This document shows positions 23,614-35,671 of a DNA stretch of 64,000 nt, piece after piece. The translations under genes and the position numbers were made by a program. The notes beneath the pieces were generated by a model. That model made no database searches. It was not told the origin of the DNA and saw only the letters and a list, made by a program, of their open reading frames with translations. This DNA comes from Dendrophyllia cribrosa (Eukaryota > Cnidaria > Anthozoa > Scleractinia > Dendrophylliidae). Numbering within the stretch: position 1 is the stretch's first letter; every line of letters begins with the position of its first letter. The stretch spans positions 46,036,252 to 46,100,251 of the forward strand of contig JAJLRJ010000002.1 in NCBI GenBank assembly GCA_024195265.1, read 5' to 3'.

Positions 23614-23936
23614 GAAGGTTTTGCTTTACTTGTCTTTTTCTTTAAATTCCTAAACAGGAATAAGAAAAAATCAGAATATACCTAAAACAATACGCCCACG
23701 TTTAATAATCAATTTAAAACTTTAACCGGATATTTGAAGGTATATTTGACCACGTGATCAAAACTTATGATTGCTAGCTGCCAATAACCAGCAAGGAACA
23801 TAAACAAACTCGGGAACCATCCACGCCATGGAAGGGTATTTTATCGAGAGGAGTTTCTTGACTTGGCGAAAAGACCTTGGCTGGGCTCCTGAGGGAATTA
23901 GACGGACACTAATTAGCACGTGCTTGTTAGAATGTT

Positions 23937-26172
23937 GCATTCGCCACTCCAAACATTGTGGAGGGACTGAGCAACAGCTTTCGGCACTGAGATTTCTGGG
24001 ATCGTTTGGGTAACCAATATGAGCTATGATTAGTTAAGCACGAAGTTCCGGTACAAAAGGTTAGCTCCTCCATCATTTTACACCTTTTGGGTGTGAAATG
24101 CAAATTAAGGCGTCTTTCAGTCACAAAACGTGGGGACTCTGTGAAACGAGGATCCGGACGGCGGAAGGCGGGAAATAATAAATAAAAATAAATAAATAAA
24201 TGTATAATGTATAAAATAAAGAAATAAATAAATGACATAAATAAGAAAAATATAAGAAAAAATCACTATTAGTCGAGACATCTTCGGATCACCACCCTAC
24301 GAAGCGCCTCCGCCTTCTCTGGTAATGCCTCCCTCTGCAGCGCCACCACTCTGTGCTGCGCCGCCGCCGTCTCTGGTACTGCCACCCTTCGCAGCTCCGC
24401 AACCAGTGGTTTCACAACCGTCAGAACTGCCCCTGACGTCTCTTTTAAGTCCTTCCCAAATTAGTAATCGCGTTCGAAGAACGCAATCCTAATTTCGTGT
24501 TGGTTGTCCTGTGGTTTACGTGCAGTAAAATTTGAGATTTTTTGGTAGACGGTCTTCCAAATGGCCGCTCCTATTGTTTTTTTTCAGGGGCTCATTTCCG
24601 CCGGAAATTCCTTCGAACGCGTCTCCATAATCTGTGATTACTGCTAGTAATAATAATAATGCGCTTGGGCGGGTTCCATACCCATCCCCACTGCCAGGGC
24701 AGTTTATTGATAATCCCCTAAAGTTATGCCCACCTCAAGTGATCATGTGTTACGGTGTTCTAACAGCCTTAAACCGGGAGAGCAGATTCCGCTTCCTCCT
24801 CATGATCTGGTTGTAGCCTCCAAAATAATGAGAAGCTTCCAGCACGGAGGGCAATTGATCAAGAGAGAGCAAAATAATATATATGTTCATGGCAGTGCTG
24901 CGTGCATCAGGGCTAAACAGCCATCTTTCTCTTATTGTAGCATGCCCTAGTTTACACATTCCTTGCTAACCGATCAACAGCTCGAGTTTCTCAGTAAAAT
25001 GTTCCCAGTTTATGCCCTTCAGTAAAATGATTTTGTACTGTACGTATGTAGTGCAACACCATTGAAAGTTAAAATTTCAGTTGTTGTTATTGTCGTTGTT
25101 TGCGTTTTGATAGCAAAAAATAAATAGCAACGAAATTCGTTTACTTCTTAAATTACTTAATTTACTTCTTAGTGCGCGAATAAGATTTCTGCAATTTTCC
25201 AAGATTTCCGAGCATTTTTCGAAGATTTCTGATATGACCTTAGTTTCATCTTAAATGATTCCTTTAAAGAATAAATTCGTATATAAGCTCACGAATAAAT
25301 AGATACGGCGATTAATACACGAGTGCGCGGAGAATGAAACATGAAATATTATATTAACAACACAGAATACGATTTCTGCAATTTTCGAACGTTTCTGATC
25401 ATTTTCCGAATACTGCCGAAGATTTCCGACAGTGATTCCAAAATGTCTCGACTAATAGTGATTTTATTTTTTTTTTCTTAATTTTCTCCTTATTTATTTA
25501 TTTATTTATTTTATTTAATATTTTCCGCCGTCCGCATCCGCGTTTTACAGAGTCCCCAAAACGCACGTGGTTAACTTGCGCGTCCTTTAAACATAATTTA
25601 CTTCAAAAATCTAATTAACCAAGATTTTATCTAAGCAAAAAAAGAAATAGAAGTTCATAAAGACTTTTGATATAACTTTCATAAAGTTTTTCCAAATTGT
25701 GTTAGCAATGGTCTCAGTAATGACGCATGTTTTTTTGTCAGTTGTTAATGCTTCAGTGGTTGATTGACGACTGGAGGTGAGAATGGCCAGGCCAGGCTCC
25801 TTTTACACCGGAACTTCGTGTTTAATGGTTGTCTTTGTAGATAATCAACATATCGTAACCAACGCTGGTTACTCAAACAATAGGCCTCATGCATGATGAC
25901 GTCACCAGCTCAAAATTCACCACTAAGTTTCGTTTGTACTACATTCCTTGCAAACCTTTGACAAGTTTACGTTGTTTTTGAGTTGGTATTCTTTTCAACT
26001 TTGCTCCTTTGAGAATATATTGATGAGATTGTCACAAGTTTACACCTCGAAAACGAGGCTTGGGGGTGAAATTAGCTACTCTGACGTAAACATGCATAAG
26101 GGCTATTCCAGGAAGCCTAATGCCGAAAACTGGTGCTCAGTGTTTCTGAAGTTTCTGGATGGGCGAATTGCA
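23937..26172. mobile_element. 2.2-kb element with long (over 300 bp, interrupted) terminal inverted repeats
   Basis: The left end ATTCGCCACTCCA..GGGACTGAGCA.CAG matches the inverse of 26105-26170. CACGAAGTTCCGGT.CAAAAGG (24040) matches the inverse at 25800-25825. GGCGGAAGGCGGGAAATAA and ATCACTATTAGTCGAGACAT (24155-24283) match the inverse at 25444-25540. The outer terminus resembles 3544-3760. It holds a proline-rich frame but no transposase. Confidence 0.75.
24256..24492 (+). CDS. Proline-rich open frame inside the 2.2-kb element (hypothetical)
   Basis: 78 open codons between stops, without an early ATG, read SPPYEAPPPSLVMPPSAAPP, then LCAAPPPSLVLPPFAAPQPV and ISNRVRRTQS before TAA. Two imperfect copies of APPPSLVxPPxAAP are visible. 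Base composition (GC-rich, Pro/Ala codons) differs from the surrounding AT-rich DNA. It could be a captured host exon or an element-encoded fragment. Chance cannot be excluded. Confidence 0.35.
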   Translation, partial: EKITISRDIFGSPPYEAPPPSLVMPPSAAPPLCAAPPPSLVLPPFAAPQPVVSQPSELPLTSLLSPSQISNRVRRTQS

Positions 26173-26662
26173 CCACAACAGAAACTCGTGAGGGGTTAAC
26201 CCTTATGAGTTTTAGATCAGCAATGTACGCTATGGGAACCAACTTTCCACGCGCGAATTCTGGACTCTAAAGAACCCTGTGCGTGACACTGAGATATACC
26301 CATAATAATGACATAATACCATAGTACTTTTAGCGACCATTTAATGAAAGGAATTTAGCAATCATACATAAAATTCGCCCCTCTCTCTCTTCCTCCCTCC
26401 CTTCCTACAGGTAAGTGACTGCGAGGTATTTCCAGCGATTTTTCAGTATGACGGCACCTTCACAGAGCTGGCTTCTCGTCCATAACAGGCACTTTCCACA
26501 AATCTCATCGCATCTTCGAAGTGTCGAGTCTTTCTTTTTAAGCGATGAAATAATACCTCGAGTTTTTAGTCAACGCGCAGCATATCGCAATGTCCGGACT
26601 ACACTCGAAAAATACTGGGAACGAGCTTCAATAAGTGCTGCATAATTTTGTTCTAGGAAGAA

Positions 26663-26947
26663 CGGTTTTCAATTGAGTATCGTATAACCAAAAGATACGT
26701 AATCACTTTGGCCGATCACAACAGACGCAGACAATGCAATGAAGCTATCTGTCCCAGAACTCGAAGTAAATACGTGTAGCCACCGCCAAGTGCGGCGAAC
26801 AAGCGCGGCGAGAAAGTCACGATTGGTTTTGGTTTTACTTCTGATTGGTTGAGAAAATGGCGCATGATATTTTAGCAAATCACGAAGCGCAGCAATGCAT
26901 ACCCAAAGCAATTGCAAAGTTATTTTTGACACTCAAAAGAAAATCGG
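26663..26947. mobile_element. CCAAT-box-rich MITE, copy 2
   Basis: CGGTTTTCAATTGAGT.TCGT on the left and inverted TGACACTCAAAAGAAAATCGG on the right define the termini. The interior includes CGATCACAACAGACGCAGAC and TGATTGGTTGAGAAAATGGC. Confidence 0.75.
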
Positions 26948-26949
26948 CT

Positions 26950-28195
26950 TCCGCTCTATTACTTTGTACAGAAAAACAACTAACCTCCAACATCTTTGAA
27001 GCCGTATTCTCGGGCCAACTCAGCGACAATCAGAATTCGACCGCTTTTCTTCATGATGTCGGAATCTAGCATTACAGAACTAATGTCAGTAAAAACGCTG
27101 TTACACCAGACATTCTATTCCTGCAACCCGACGAGAGCTGTTGCGGGACAAGTTGCGAATGAAATTGCGCGTGTAACACCCCCTTCGCAACTTGTCGTGT
27201 AACGAAAAATTGCGCTGCGAGTCGTAGAAAAATTTGGACAATCTCCAACTTCATCTCGTCTCGCACACCACGATCTCACCCAAATTGTCCTTCGCCTTTT
27301 CTTCACATTTCAATTTCTTCCTCGAGCTCCTGTTCTAAATCGAACAACATTAAAAGCGCTTCGCTTTTCTTGCGAAAAGAGTTACGAGCGTCAGACAGCC
27401 CCGAGAAACTTGTCTCGCAATGCTCTTGTCAGCGTTGCGCTCCAGCGCCTCAACTGTCAAAGTCAGTGCACAGGCAACTGAACTATCCCATTTCGTGGTT
27501 ATGCTGTGTTCGTGCCAATGGTTTGTCATCAAAACGACCCAGGCGGCAGAGCTATTCTTATGGAGCCCTGCTTTTAGGTTGGCCTATCTAGTGGAGCTCC
27601 TTCGCGGTCGAAGGCTGCGACAGCGGAGCACCACAGTTATGGAAAATTAAATAGGTAAATCTGTGCGAGTTGATTTTTTGTCCCACAGCAAGTAGACTGT
27701 TCCAGGCGTTAAGACCGGGAGCAGCTAAAAGCCGGCGAGGGGAGACTGGCGAGAGGGTCCGTCAGCACTTGCAATATTTTTCCATCGCGCGCCGCTTACC
27801 TTTCGCTACACACAATCTGAACGCCGGGCTGGATCATGCTACACGGCAATCGACACAGCTCACGCATCAGGTATATTAATAAACCGAAATGGGTCAAGAT
27901 GATCAGCTTTTATTTGAGAGCTCCGTTGTTTGGCTAGCATATCTAAATATATTATTATTATTATTATTCTGGACTTAGTGTTCCAACATATTGAGGTCTA
28001 TTTTTTATCGAAAGTTCTTATACCTGCAGCCAACCAAGCCACGGCCTTGCCCGAAAATGTTGGGTCCTCAGCATCATCGAGCTGGAGAATGCTGGCCGCT
28101 TTGCTTGCCTACAAAATGCAAAATACTTAGTTTAGCTTTCTAACACAGAGCAGAAGCCTCCCGCACAGGGTCAATGTGGAAAAGCACAGTTATAG
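26950..28195. other. No gene recognised
   Basis: Moderately GC-rich sequence with several overlapping short frames, none with a recognisable domain or splice pairing. A short ATT repeat lies at 27951-27968. Confidence 0.4.
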
Positions 28196-28200
28196 CCCCC

Positions 28201-28340
<140 letters not shown>

Positions 28341-28514
28341 CGGGATAAATGCCTTTTTCAACATCTTCTAATTTCCGAGGAACAGAGCATTGAAACGTAA
28401 ATAAATTGATAACTATCATTTCTTTTTATTTCAGCACTTCTTTGGGTATTGTATCAATTCTGAAAATTAATTGTTAGAGAATGTTAAGCACCAAGGCCTC
28501 GAGGCCTTTAATTT

Positions 28515-28519
<5 letters not shown>

Positions 28520-28586
<67 letters not shown>

Positions 28587-28589
28587 CAA
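28520..28589. repeat. (AATC)n microsatellite
   Basis: About 17 tetranucleotide units with one interruption. Confidence 0.95.
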
Positions 28590-28833
28590 CGCGAGCTAAT
28601 TCTTGGCTGTCATTGTATACGCTTGTTTGGGGTGACTCAGCAGAAAAGGTGACTGGGTTTCTGAAAGTTTTAGATTTCTGAGCCATTTTGGCATAAGCTC
28701 TTGCGCTGACCGCGGAAGAATTCATTATGTTCCAGGCAATGGGTCCTCTGAGATGGAGTTCTTCATAAAGTACGTTTCAATCAAAATTCAGAAGCATTAA
28801 AAAACAGATTTCAATTCCAAAATGTTTATGGAA

Positions 28834-29175
28834 TTGTGAAGGGTTTAAAACTACACATCTGGGCCAAATTCTGAAGCGCCAGAGCATTTTGTTCAAGAGT
28901 TATAGGCGAACGAGTACGAGACATTTTTAGTAAAAATGTATGGAGCGGCCATCTTGGTGTACCACTTTGGTACACCAACATGGCGGCCAAAACTTCAAAG
29001 TCACAATTACCCAAAAAGTCTCACCACAAAAGATTGGATTCACTATAAGTTACATTATATCGGCTTATAAGCATCTACAATGCAAAAATAACTTTCAACC
29101 GGTTCAATTTCGTTTATTTTTACGGCTTATTTGAAATAGCGTGACGAATTGCGTGACACATTTAAACCTTCACAA
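28834..29175. mobile_element. MITE, TTGTGAAGGGTTTAAA termini
   Basis: TTGTGAAGGGTTTAAA at the left and inverted TTTAAACCTTCACAA at the right. It contains an internal hairpin GTGTACCACTTTGGTACAC. Confidence 0.65.
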
Positions 29176-29821
29176 ATCGGAAGCAAAACATCGTTAAAAC
29201 CTGAAACGTTTAGTGAAGGATTGTAACACTGGTATCTACATACCATGCTAGAAACAGCTTTGTAGGATGTGAAGTTTAGATTTTTTAAATTTTTGTGACG
29301 TCATGTGCAAGCCAAGAATACCGTAAAAAGCCGCTTCATAAAAGCCCTGGGTTTTAATTCAGCTTCGTCAGGCATTTTGGGCTGACAAGCTGTGGTATGC
29401 ATATATATATATATAGGAGTAATGTTCTGTTATCGAACTGATGGGTTTATAAAGCGGGATTTTGGTAATAGGGTGTCCTTTAAGATGTAACTTCTGACAA
29501 CTGAGTGACGTAGGAACAAACTAGTCACAAATTATTCTTCTGACGGTACGATACGATGTATATAGACGCTCACGTGTCTTCATGGGACTAATGCTTTTCA
29601 ACGTAACAACGAGAGTTGAAAAGCTGTTTCATGACGATTCGTAGCATTCTTTTCACATTTGTGATAACCTTTTGTTCTTGATTATTCAAACAATGAAGGT
29701 TATGTAATTATATTTCACGATACGCTATGAATATCTGTATAAAATAGATGTATAAGCAGATAAGCATTTTTGCTATCTCGCCTTTTGGACTGCCGTCGTC
29801 TTGTGACCAAAGTTAGTCTAA

Positions 29822-30492
29822 TAGGGGGTGTTTACATGCGACTTTCGCGCCGGGGCGAGTTCACTCCGGTTCCCTCTTATGGCTCTACATTTGTTTACAT
29901 GATACCACCACAAAATGTCATGCCGGCGCGAGTCGCCCCGGCGTGAGTTCACCCCGGTTGTCGCACCGGGGCGAGAATTTCACTCCGGTTCGAGATTTCG
30001 CAACGGTATCATGTAAACGTGAAACGGCCACTCGTTTCGGTGTAAAATCGGTTTGCAGGTACTAGAAATATGACTTTGCCGATATTTTGGGTTTATGTGA
30101 AAATTTTCCTCAGAAGTCTGCATTTACATAGACGATACTAGCTCACGCAAGTTGGCTTCGTCAGCTTCAACACGTTGGACGTGGGATGATGAAAAAACTG
30201 ACGCGTTGCTTCTAGCAGTACGAAATTATAAACGTCAAAAACTTGGCGAAGGTATAGAATGGGATTCTGACAAAGTTCTTTTGTGGGAGCACATCCGGAA
30301 GTCTCTTGGAGAAAAATGGGAAACTGATTTTGGAAAGGTCGAACCATCGAGTCCAATGAAACCGCTTGATTCAGTTTTCATGTGAACATGGTATGAAATG
30401 ACCCAGTCATCATGTAAACGCGATACGAAATCACGAAGTCATCCCGGTATGAAATTCGCGCCGGTGCGAGTTTTCCCATGTAAACACCCCCT
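29822..30492. mobile_element. 670-bp element, TAGGGGGTGTTTACATG termini
   Basis: TAGGGGGTGTTTACATG and its exact inverse CATGTAAACACCCCCTA are the ends. Internal repeats of CGCGCCGGGGCGAG and ATCATGTAAACG form further inverted structure. It carries the Myb/SANT-like frame at 30113-30385. Confidence 0.85.
30113..30385 (+). CDS. Myb/SANT-like DNA-binding frame inside a TIR element
   Basis: After an acceptor-like TTTTCCTCAG (to 30112) the frame is open to TGA at 30383-30385. From RWTWDDEKTDALLLAVRNYK through GEGIEWDSDKVLLWEHIRK to SLGEKWETDFG it has the spaced Trp/Phe pattern of a Myb/SANT-like (trihelix/MADF-related) domain, as carried by the second protein of PIF/Harbinger and related elements. 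There is no ATG at the start, so an upstream exon is needed. The tail is short (about 18 residues). It may be a residual element protein or a captured host exon. Confidence 0.5.
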   Translation, partial: EVCIYIDDTSSRKLASSASTRWTWDDEKTDALLLAVRNYKRQKLGEGIEWDSDKVLLWEHIRKSLGEKWETDFGKVEPSSPMKPLDSVFM

Positions 30493-30679
30493 AAAGCTTT
30501 AACCCTCGGAGCTCAATACGCTGCATTCGATCGAGGAGTACGTTCCTGTTTTTTTTTTTGTGCCAATGGGTTTTATTCCGGGTTTTCGTAGCGGGAAGTG
30601 TATCATTGTCTTGTATTTCATTCGCATTTCATTTCCATGTAGATGTTATAAAATGAATTCTGTAATTTTTACATTACGT

Positions 30680-30938
30680 TTACTGCGGATTCAGGTTGAG
30701 CGTTTAACGGTCTTACATGTAGTTGTCGCGTTCGTTGTCACGGTTGGTTGATTGCGTTGTGAGGCAAAATGACAGCCGTTGCTAGGCGGGAATGACGACG
30801 TTCTGTCTGGGAAAAAGAACAACACGCCTTTTCCCAGACAGAACGTCGTCATACCCGCCTTCGCAATGCAATCCAACCAACCGTAACAACGAACGCGACA
30901 ACTAAGACCGTTAAACGCTCAACCTGAATCCGCAGTAA
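30680..30938. mobile_element. Long palindromic MITE
   Basis: TTTACTGCGGATTCAGGTTG and its inverse frame arms of about 120 bp (GACGACGTTCTGTCTGGGAAA near the centre). Confidence 0.85.
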
Positions 30939-31474
30939 GATCATTTGTAATTTTTGGAATCGTATTTCGTTTCACCTTGTGCATTATTTAGCTAAACTAT
31001 GTTGTCATGTAGTAAAAAAAAACGTTGTATTGACCAGACATCTTGTAATGAAGCTGGTCCATAGTGTCCATTAAGCACCCAGCACCAGTCACACTCCATG
31101 GTTGTCTAGTGTCATATGATGCCCGATTTAGGGTGTCAGCTCCATTGTATTAGGTAAAATTATGTATTCTAATATATTCTATGGTATTGTATTCCATTTT
31201 GTTATATAGCTGGAGTTTTTCTCAATGTAATGCAACGCGCGCGTTCATTGGTTGATTCATGGTCACATGACATCTAACAAACTGTTTCCCGCCAAACGTC
31301 CATGAGCGGGCAACATTTGCGAAAGCGGGCAACATTTTCATTGCTGCCCGCTAGCGCACGTGATCAGACCGTGACAAAAGGTGGCATGATTATGATGTGA
31401 TTGATGTTTAACTCGAGTGCTCGGCGCGTTTTTCAAACTGTTGTGTTGTGTTTTTGTGTTGCTATATAACAAAT

Positions 31475-31613
31475 CACTTAATGACTGATCCCTCGGGAAA
31501 CAGTGAATTTTGTTTCCCACGAATCTCGATGTTTCCCTCGACTTCGTCTCGGGAAACATCGAGATTCTCGGAAAACAAAATTCACTGTTTCTCTCGGGAC
31601 CAGTCATTAAGTG
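31475..31613. mobile_element. Palindromic MITE
   Basis: CACTTAATGACTG.TCCC and its inverse, with GGGAAACATCGAGATTC near the loop; arms about 65 bp. Confidence 0.8.
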
Positions 31614-31788
31614 TTTAGTATTGTCGTTGTTTTGTGTTCTAACATTCAATTGTTTTAACACAAGAATAAGTGTTACCCCTAAATCGCGCGTGGTATATCT
31701 AGTGTTTTCATTGGCGCTTAGCGCAATGTGAGGAGGGTAGTTATGAAATTTCGGGACTGTTTAAGGGTTTGGCAGGAGATATTTAAGA

Positions 31789-31980
31789 ATTGGTTCATGC
31801 TTGGCGTGCGTTTATCGAGTTTTTAATATGGATGCACGCGGGAAGTTTGGAGAGCACGAGAGAAGCGAAAGAGTTGGTCGAGGCGATAGCCGAGAGCAAC
31901 TCTAGCTTCTCGAGTGCTCTCCAAACTTCCCAAGTGCATCCATAACTCGATAGATGCACAGCTAAAAGCATGAACCAATT
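31789..31980. mobile_element. Palindromic MITE
   Basis: AATTGGTTCATGCTT and inverted AAGCATGAACCAATT, with GGGAAGTTTGGAGAGCAC in both arms. Confidence 0.8.
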
Positions 31981-31984
31981 ATTT

Positions 31985-32970
31985 TATAACATGGCGAAAG
32001 GAAAAGAAATATTGATCGCATGACTGAACAAAAAAAGGCGCGAAAATTATTGCCGCGTATCGTAGTTCACCTTGGCACAAGCACAATTTTCTGAAAATGT
32101 CTTCTAATAATTGGCTTTGAAATATGCTTTATGCTTCTTTGAAAATGTTCGGCTAAACGTTGTTTGAAGCAGATTGGAACCGAAAAATCTCACTACGCTG
32201 CTGTAGGAAGTAAAACGAGCAAGTTCGTATTTTTTTCGCATCACGGGTGCACGTTTTGTCGAACTCAGTCTGCTCAGTGGAGAAATGGTTTATGAACTGA
32301 AACGGGGACTCGCTGTGCAGCCCAAAAGCCGTTGTTAATTGAAGAGAGAACAACTTATGCTTTCAGTATGGATTGACTTCGGACTTGAAATGTGTGGACT
32401 AAAGATGCGGGTTCTTTAACGAATGGTCCATGTCAAAACAACAACAAGAACCATTCAACTCGCTTTAACTTGTAAACTTAATTTTCTGGAAAGCTGGGTG
32501 CTAAAGGAAGGGACTAAAAAGCTACATCGAGTGCAGGTAATGTTTTTTATAACGTTAATTTGTGTCAAAATATATTAATTTTTGTAAGACTCCCTTGATT
32601 GTAGTTTTTCCAAATCGGATAGCTTTTCGCTCTGTTCAGTCGCATGCTTGTTCAATTCTCAATTGAAGTCTTTACAGACGCGATTCTCTGCCATTTTACT
32701 GTTGTATTTCATATTGTCTGTCGTTTTTTATAGGTATAATTTCCGTAGAAAACCTCGGTTTGTGAAATTTTAGCGTAGCGTGATCACAAGTAAACTTGTA
32801 AACATCGCGCCGCGCATTAATAAGCTAAGTTTTTTGACTTTTTCATACAGTCAATGGCAATAAATTAACACTTGAGATTTGATTTGTGTAGACTTTTGCT
32901 TCCACCCGGATATTTATGATGTTGTTCTCCATTTAAATCGCGTTGAAAAGGAGTGAGCAAATGAGTGAGC
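31985..32970. other. No gene recognised
   Basis: Unremarkable AT-rich sequence. A short perfect hairpin AATGACGTGCG.. lies just after it at 32978-33008. Confidence 0.4.
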
Positions 32971-33024
32971 GAGAAAAGAAATGACGTGCGTTTTAACACA
33001 CGTCATTTCTATAAATATACGCAC

Positions 33025-33281
33025 GGGCGTACCGGCCAAACGAACGCAACATTTCAACGCAACATCTTGCAACATTGTTGATCGCAACGTGTTATACGCG
33101 TTTGGCCACCCTGTTGTAACATGTTGGATGGTGTTGGATCAAATATGACTACTTTCAAACTTGATCCAACACCATCCAACATGTTGCAACATGTTGCGCG
33201 CGTTTGGCCGGCTCCTTCACAACACGATCCAACAATGTTGCAAGATGCTGCGTTGAAATGTTGCGTTCGTTTGGCCGGCCC
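33025..33281. mobile_element. MITE, GGCCAAACGAACGCAACAT termini, CAACAT-rich
   Basis: GGGCGTACCGGCCAAACG at the left and inverted CGTTTGGCCGGCCC at the right. The arms are dominated by repeated (C)AACATnTTGCAACAT words. Confidence 0.85.
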
Positions 33282-33422
33282 TTTATAGATGCACGCTCGC
33301 GCTATTAGTTGCGGTTATACGATACCACTTTTACCGAGGTAAATTCGAAATAACAATAGCCGCGACACGCTGAAATTTGAATTTACCTAGGTAAAGTTTT
33401 TTTCTACGTGTAACCGATTTTA

Positions 33423-33585
33423 GGGCCTGGTCGCATTACAGTCAAAAACAAAAATTAGCCCGTGCAAAAATCGAGAAAAACAAAAGAAACCGCTCCGGTG
33501 GGACACGCTTTTTGTGGAATGTTTTTGTTTTTATGTCATTTTGCACGGGGTAATTTTTGTTTTTGACTGTAGTGCGACCAGGCCC
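33423..33585. mobile_element. 163-bp MITE, copy 1, TTA duplication
   Basis: GGGCCTGGTCGCATTACAGTC to inverted GACTGTAGTGCGACCAGGCCC; TTA at 33420-33422 and 33586-33588. Interior GACACGCTTTTTGTGGAATG. Confidence 0.9.
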
Positions 33586-34223
33586 TTACCTAGGTAAAAT
33601 TTACCTAGGTAGATTTTATTTACACGCCCTGGAAAACAATAGTGCCATTGTTACACGGCACGCTTAAATTTGAATTTACCTAGGTAAATGGTTTTCTACG
33701 TGTAACCGATGTTACCTTTGTAAATTTTAATGAACACGCCATGGAAAACAATAGAATTTTTCCTAGGTAAAAGCCTAGATAGTAGGGTGGATTGGTTTTC
33801 CCAGGTAAACCAACCAATGAAATGTCGAGTTTTGACAGCGAGTTTTTTACTGCAAGCTCTACACGCTCTCGCTGTCGTTTTCATGCCAATAAAAATGCAA
33901 ATTCTCCTTTTAAAGCAACCAAGACGGAAAACAACAGGGAAAACGTTAGTTAAAAACGTTTAAACTACCTCGCAATTATTCCAAATTGTTTCAGGACTTT
34001 CAGTAATTTGTCTGATGTTTGGGAGTTGAATTCGCAAGAAAGGAGTTCATATTCAGACAGAGAAAGGAAACCTCGAATTTGGTCATTTGACGTTGTTGTT
34101 TTGCAGAGAACGGCAAAGAAATTTACCAAAGTGTGTAACGCACTTGCAGAGTCGTTGTTTTGCTAATTAAACCTGTTATTGTTTTTCCACGTTCTCGTTG
34201 CCGTCGCCGAAAAGCCTAGGTAA

Positions 34224-34386
34224 GGGCCTGGTCGCACTACAGTCAAAAACAAAAATTAGCCCGTGCAAAAATCGAGGAAAACAAAAGAAACCGCTTCGGT
34301 GGGACACGCTTTTTGTGGAATGTTTTTGTTTTTATGTCATTTTGCACGGGCTAATTTTTGTTTTTGACTGTAGTGCGATTGGGCCC
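34224..34386. mobile_element. 163-bp MITE, copy 2, TAA duplication
   Basis: Same family and length as 33423-33585; TAA at 34221-34223 and 34387-34389. Confidence 0.9.
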
Positions 34387-34830
34387 TAAATTGATTTTAC
34401 CTAGGTAAATCAATTATTATTCCACGTCCGTCAGTTTTCTCGAACGTTGCCTTTTTTCGTTTTTAATCAGTAAATACGTTGGGCAATGAAATGTTATAAA
34501 AAGGAATGTTTTCAGTTTTTGTACATTTTCCTCGAGGTCCAGTGCCACTGCACTAATCGGAGGAATACGTTTCCACATTCTTTTTTTGGGCACACATCTA
34601 AAGGGTGGTTTTTAGTGGCTTTTCGTGAGCGGAGTCGTAGCTGTCCAAACGATGTCTGTGATTGGTGAACGATACAATTGATAGAATACTCCTATCCCTA
34701 ATCCCTATCCCAGCGGGACAAATCTATTGTTTTCTTAGCGAATCGAAGATATCGTTTGGACAAATGCAGGACTACGCTTTTTCGTATCTGGCATAGCAAA
34801 CTTTTTCTGATCTTTTGAAACATAATGTAA

Positions 34831-34993
34831 GGGCCTGGTCGCACTACAGTCAAAACCAAAAATCAGCCCGTGCAAAATGACATAAAAGCAAAAACATTCC
34901 ACAAAAAGCGTGTCCCACCAGAGCGGTTTCTTTTGTTTTAATCGATTTTTGCACGGGCTAATTTTTGTTTTTGACTGTAGTGCGACCAGGCCC
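34831..34993. mobile_element. 163-bp MITE, copy 3, TAA duplication, interior inverted
   Basis: Same family and length; TAA at 34828-34830 and 34994-34996. The asymmetric interior (CACAAAAAGCGTGTCCCACC) is in the opposite orientation to copies 1 and 2. Confidence 0.9.
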
Positions 34994-35097
34994 TAAGTGA
35001 AATGTAATTTACAAGGATCAGGAGATTGACAGAATATTTTATTACATGAAGGATATTCATCAGCTGATGACTGACAGGCTCATCCTTAATACATTGA

Positions 35098-35258
35098 GGG
35101 TGCGTTCCTTTGGGATGATCTGGATCCGGATCACTGATCCAAGATCACTCGGATCATGCTGCATCAAAGGAACCGATGAATCCTTGTCCAGAGTGGATTC
35201 GTCGGTTCCTTTGATGCCTCATGATCCGGATCCGGATCATCCCAAAGGAACGCACCCT
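35098..35258. mobile_element. Palindromic MITE next to the orphan DHRS1 exon
   Basis: GGGTGCGTTCCTTTGGGATG and its inverse, with GATCCGGATC in both arms. Confidence 0.85.
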
Positions 35259-35337
35259 GAATGTCTCGTATTAATGGAGGGGTCCGCAAGGCAGAAGTTG
35301 TCTGTTTATAAGTTTGATTGACAATTCTTTGAACTAC

Positions 35338-35472
35338 CTTTTCGTCTTGTGGCTCTGGTTCATTCACCATCTGGCTGATCTGTTCTGTCATCACTGGTCC
35401 GGGCCACAGCGACACGCATACCACATTCTTTTTCCGTAGCTCGACAGCCATATCTGCAGCCATTCTATCATT
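35338..35472 (-). CDS. Isolated DHRS1-type exon (residues about 181-225 of the family)
   Basis: On the minus strand a 45-codon, phase-0 exon is bounded by acceptor TTTACTCAG (ending at 35473) and donor GTAGTT (35337-35332). It reads NDRMAADMAVELRKKNV, then VCVSLWPGPVMTEQ and ends EPEPQDEK. The segment CVSLWPG.V.TE is the DHRS1 stretch that directly follows the YxxxK helix, so this is exactly the exon expected after 62093 of the + strand gene. No other DHRS1 exon was found near it on either side; downstream is a palindromic element (35098-35258) and upstream other repeats. It may be a duplicated orphan exon, part of a second DHRS1 gene whose other exons are missing, or evidence of a misoriented contig (gap at 37551-38050). 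The intact frame and splice sites argue against old decay. Confidence 0.8.
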
Positions 35473-35671
35473 CTGAGTAAAATAAGAATGCTTCAATACA
35501 ATTATAAATACAATCAAACCTGTATTAAGGACAATGTTACTGTACAAAATATTTGACTCTGAGTACCTTTGTTCAGTCTTACATAAAGTGATCTTACAAT
35601 GTTTATTCGTCAATGATAACTTTTAGCTGAACATGGGCGAATATCTTAGGTCAATCGAGATGCAATATTTG

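Larger units (their letters stand above)
33380..34408. repeat. Cluster of TTACCTAGGTAA palindromes
   Basis: TTACCTAGGTAA occurs whole near 33385, 33587, 33678 and 34398, with variants (TTTCCTAGGTAA, CCTAGGTAA) near 33600, 33763 and 34213. The longer unit CACGCT.AAATTTGAATTTACC...CTACGTGTAACCGAT.TTA is present twice, at 33366-33422 and 33659-33713. Confidence 0.7.

Noticed and set aside
35046..35321. 91-codon plus-strand frame
   Set aside because: It is mostly the palindromic MITE 35098-35258.
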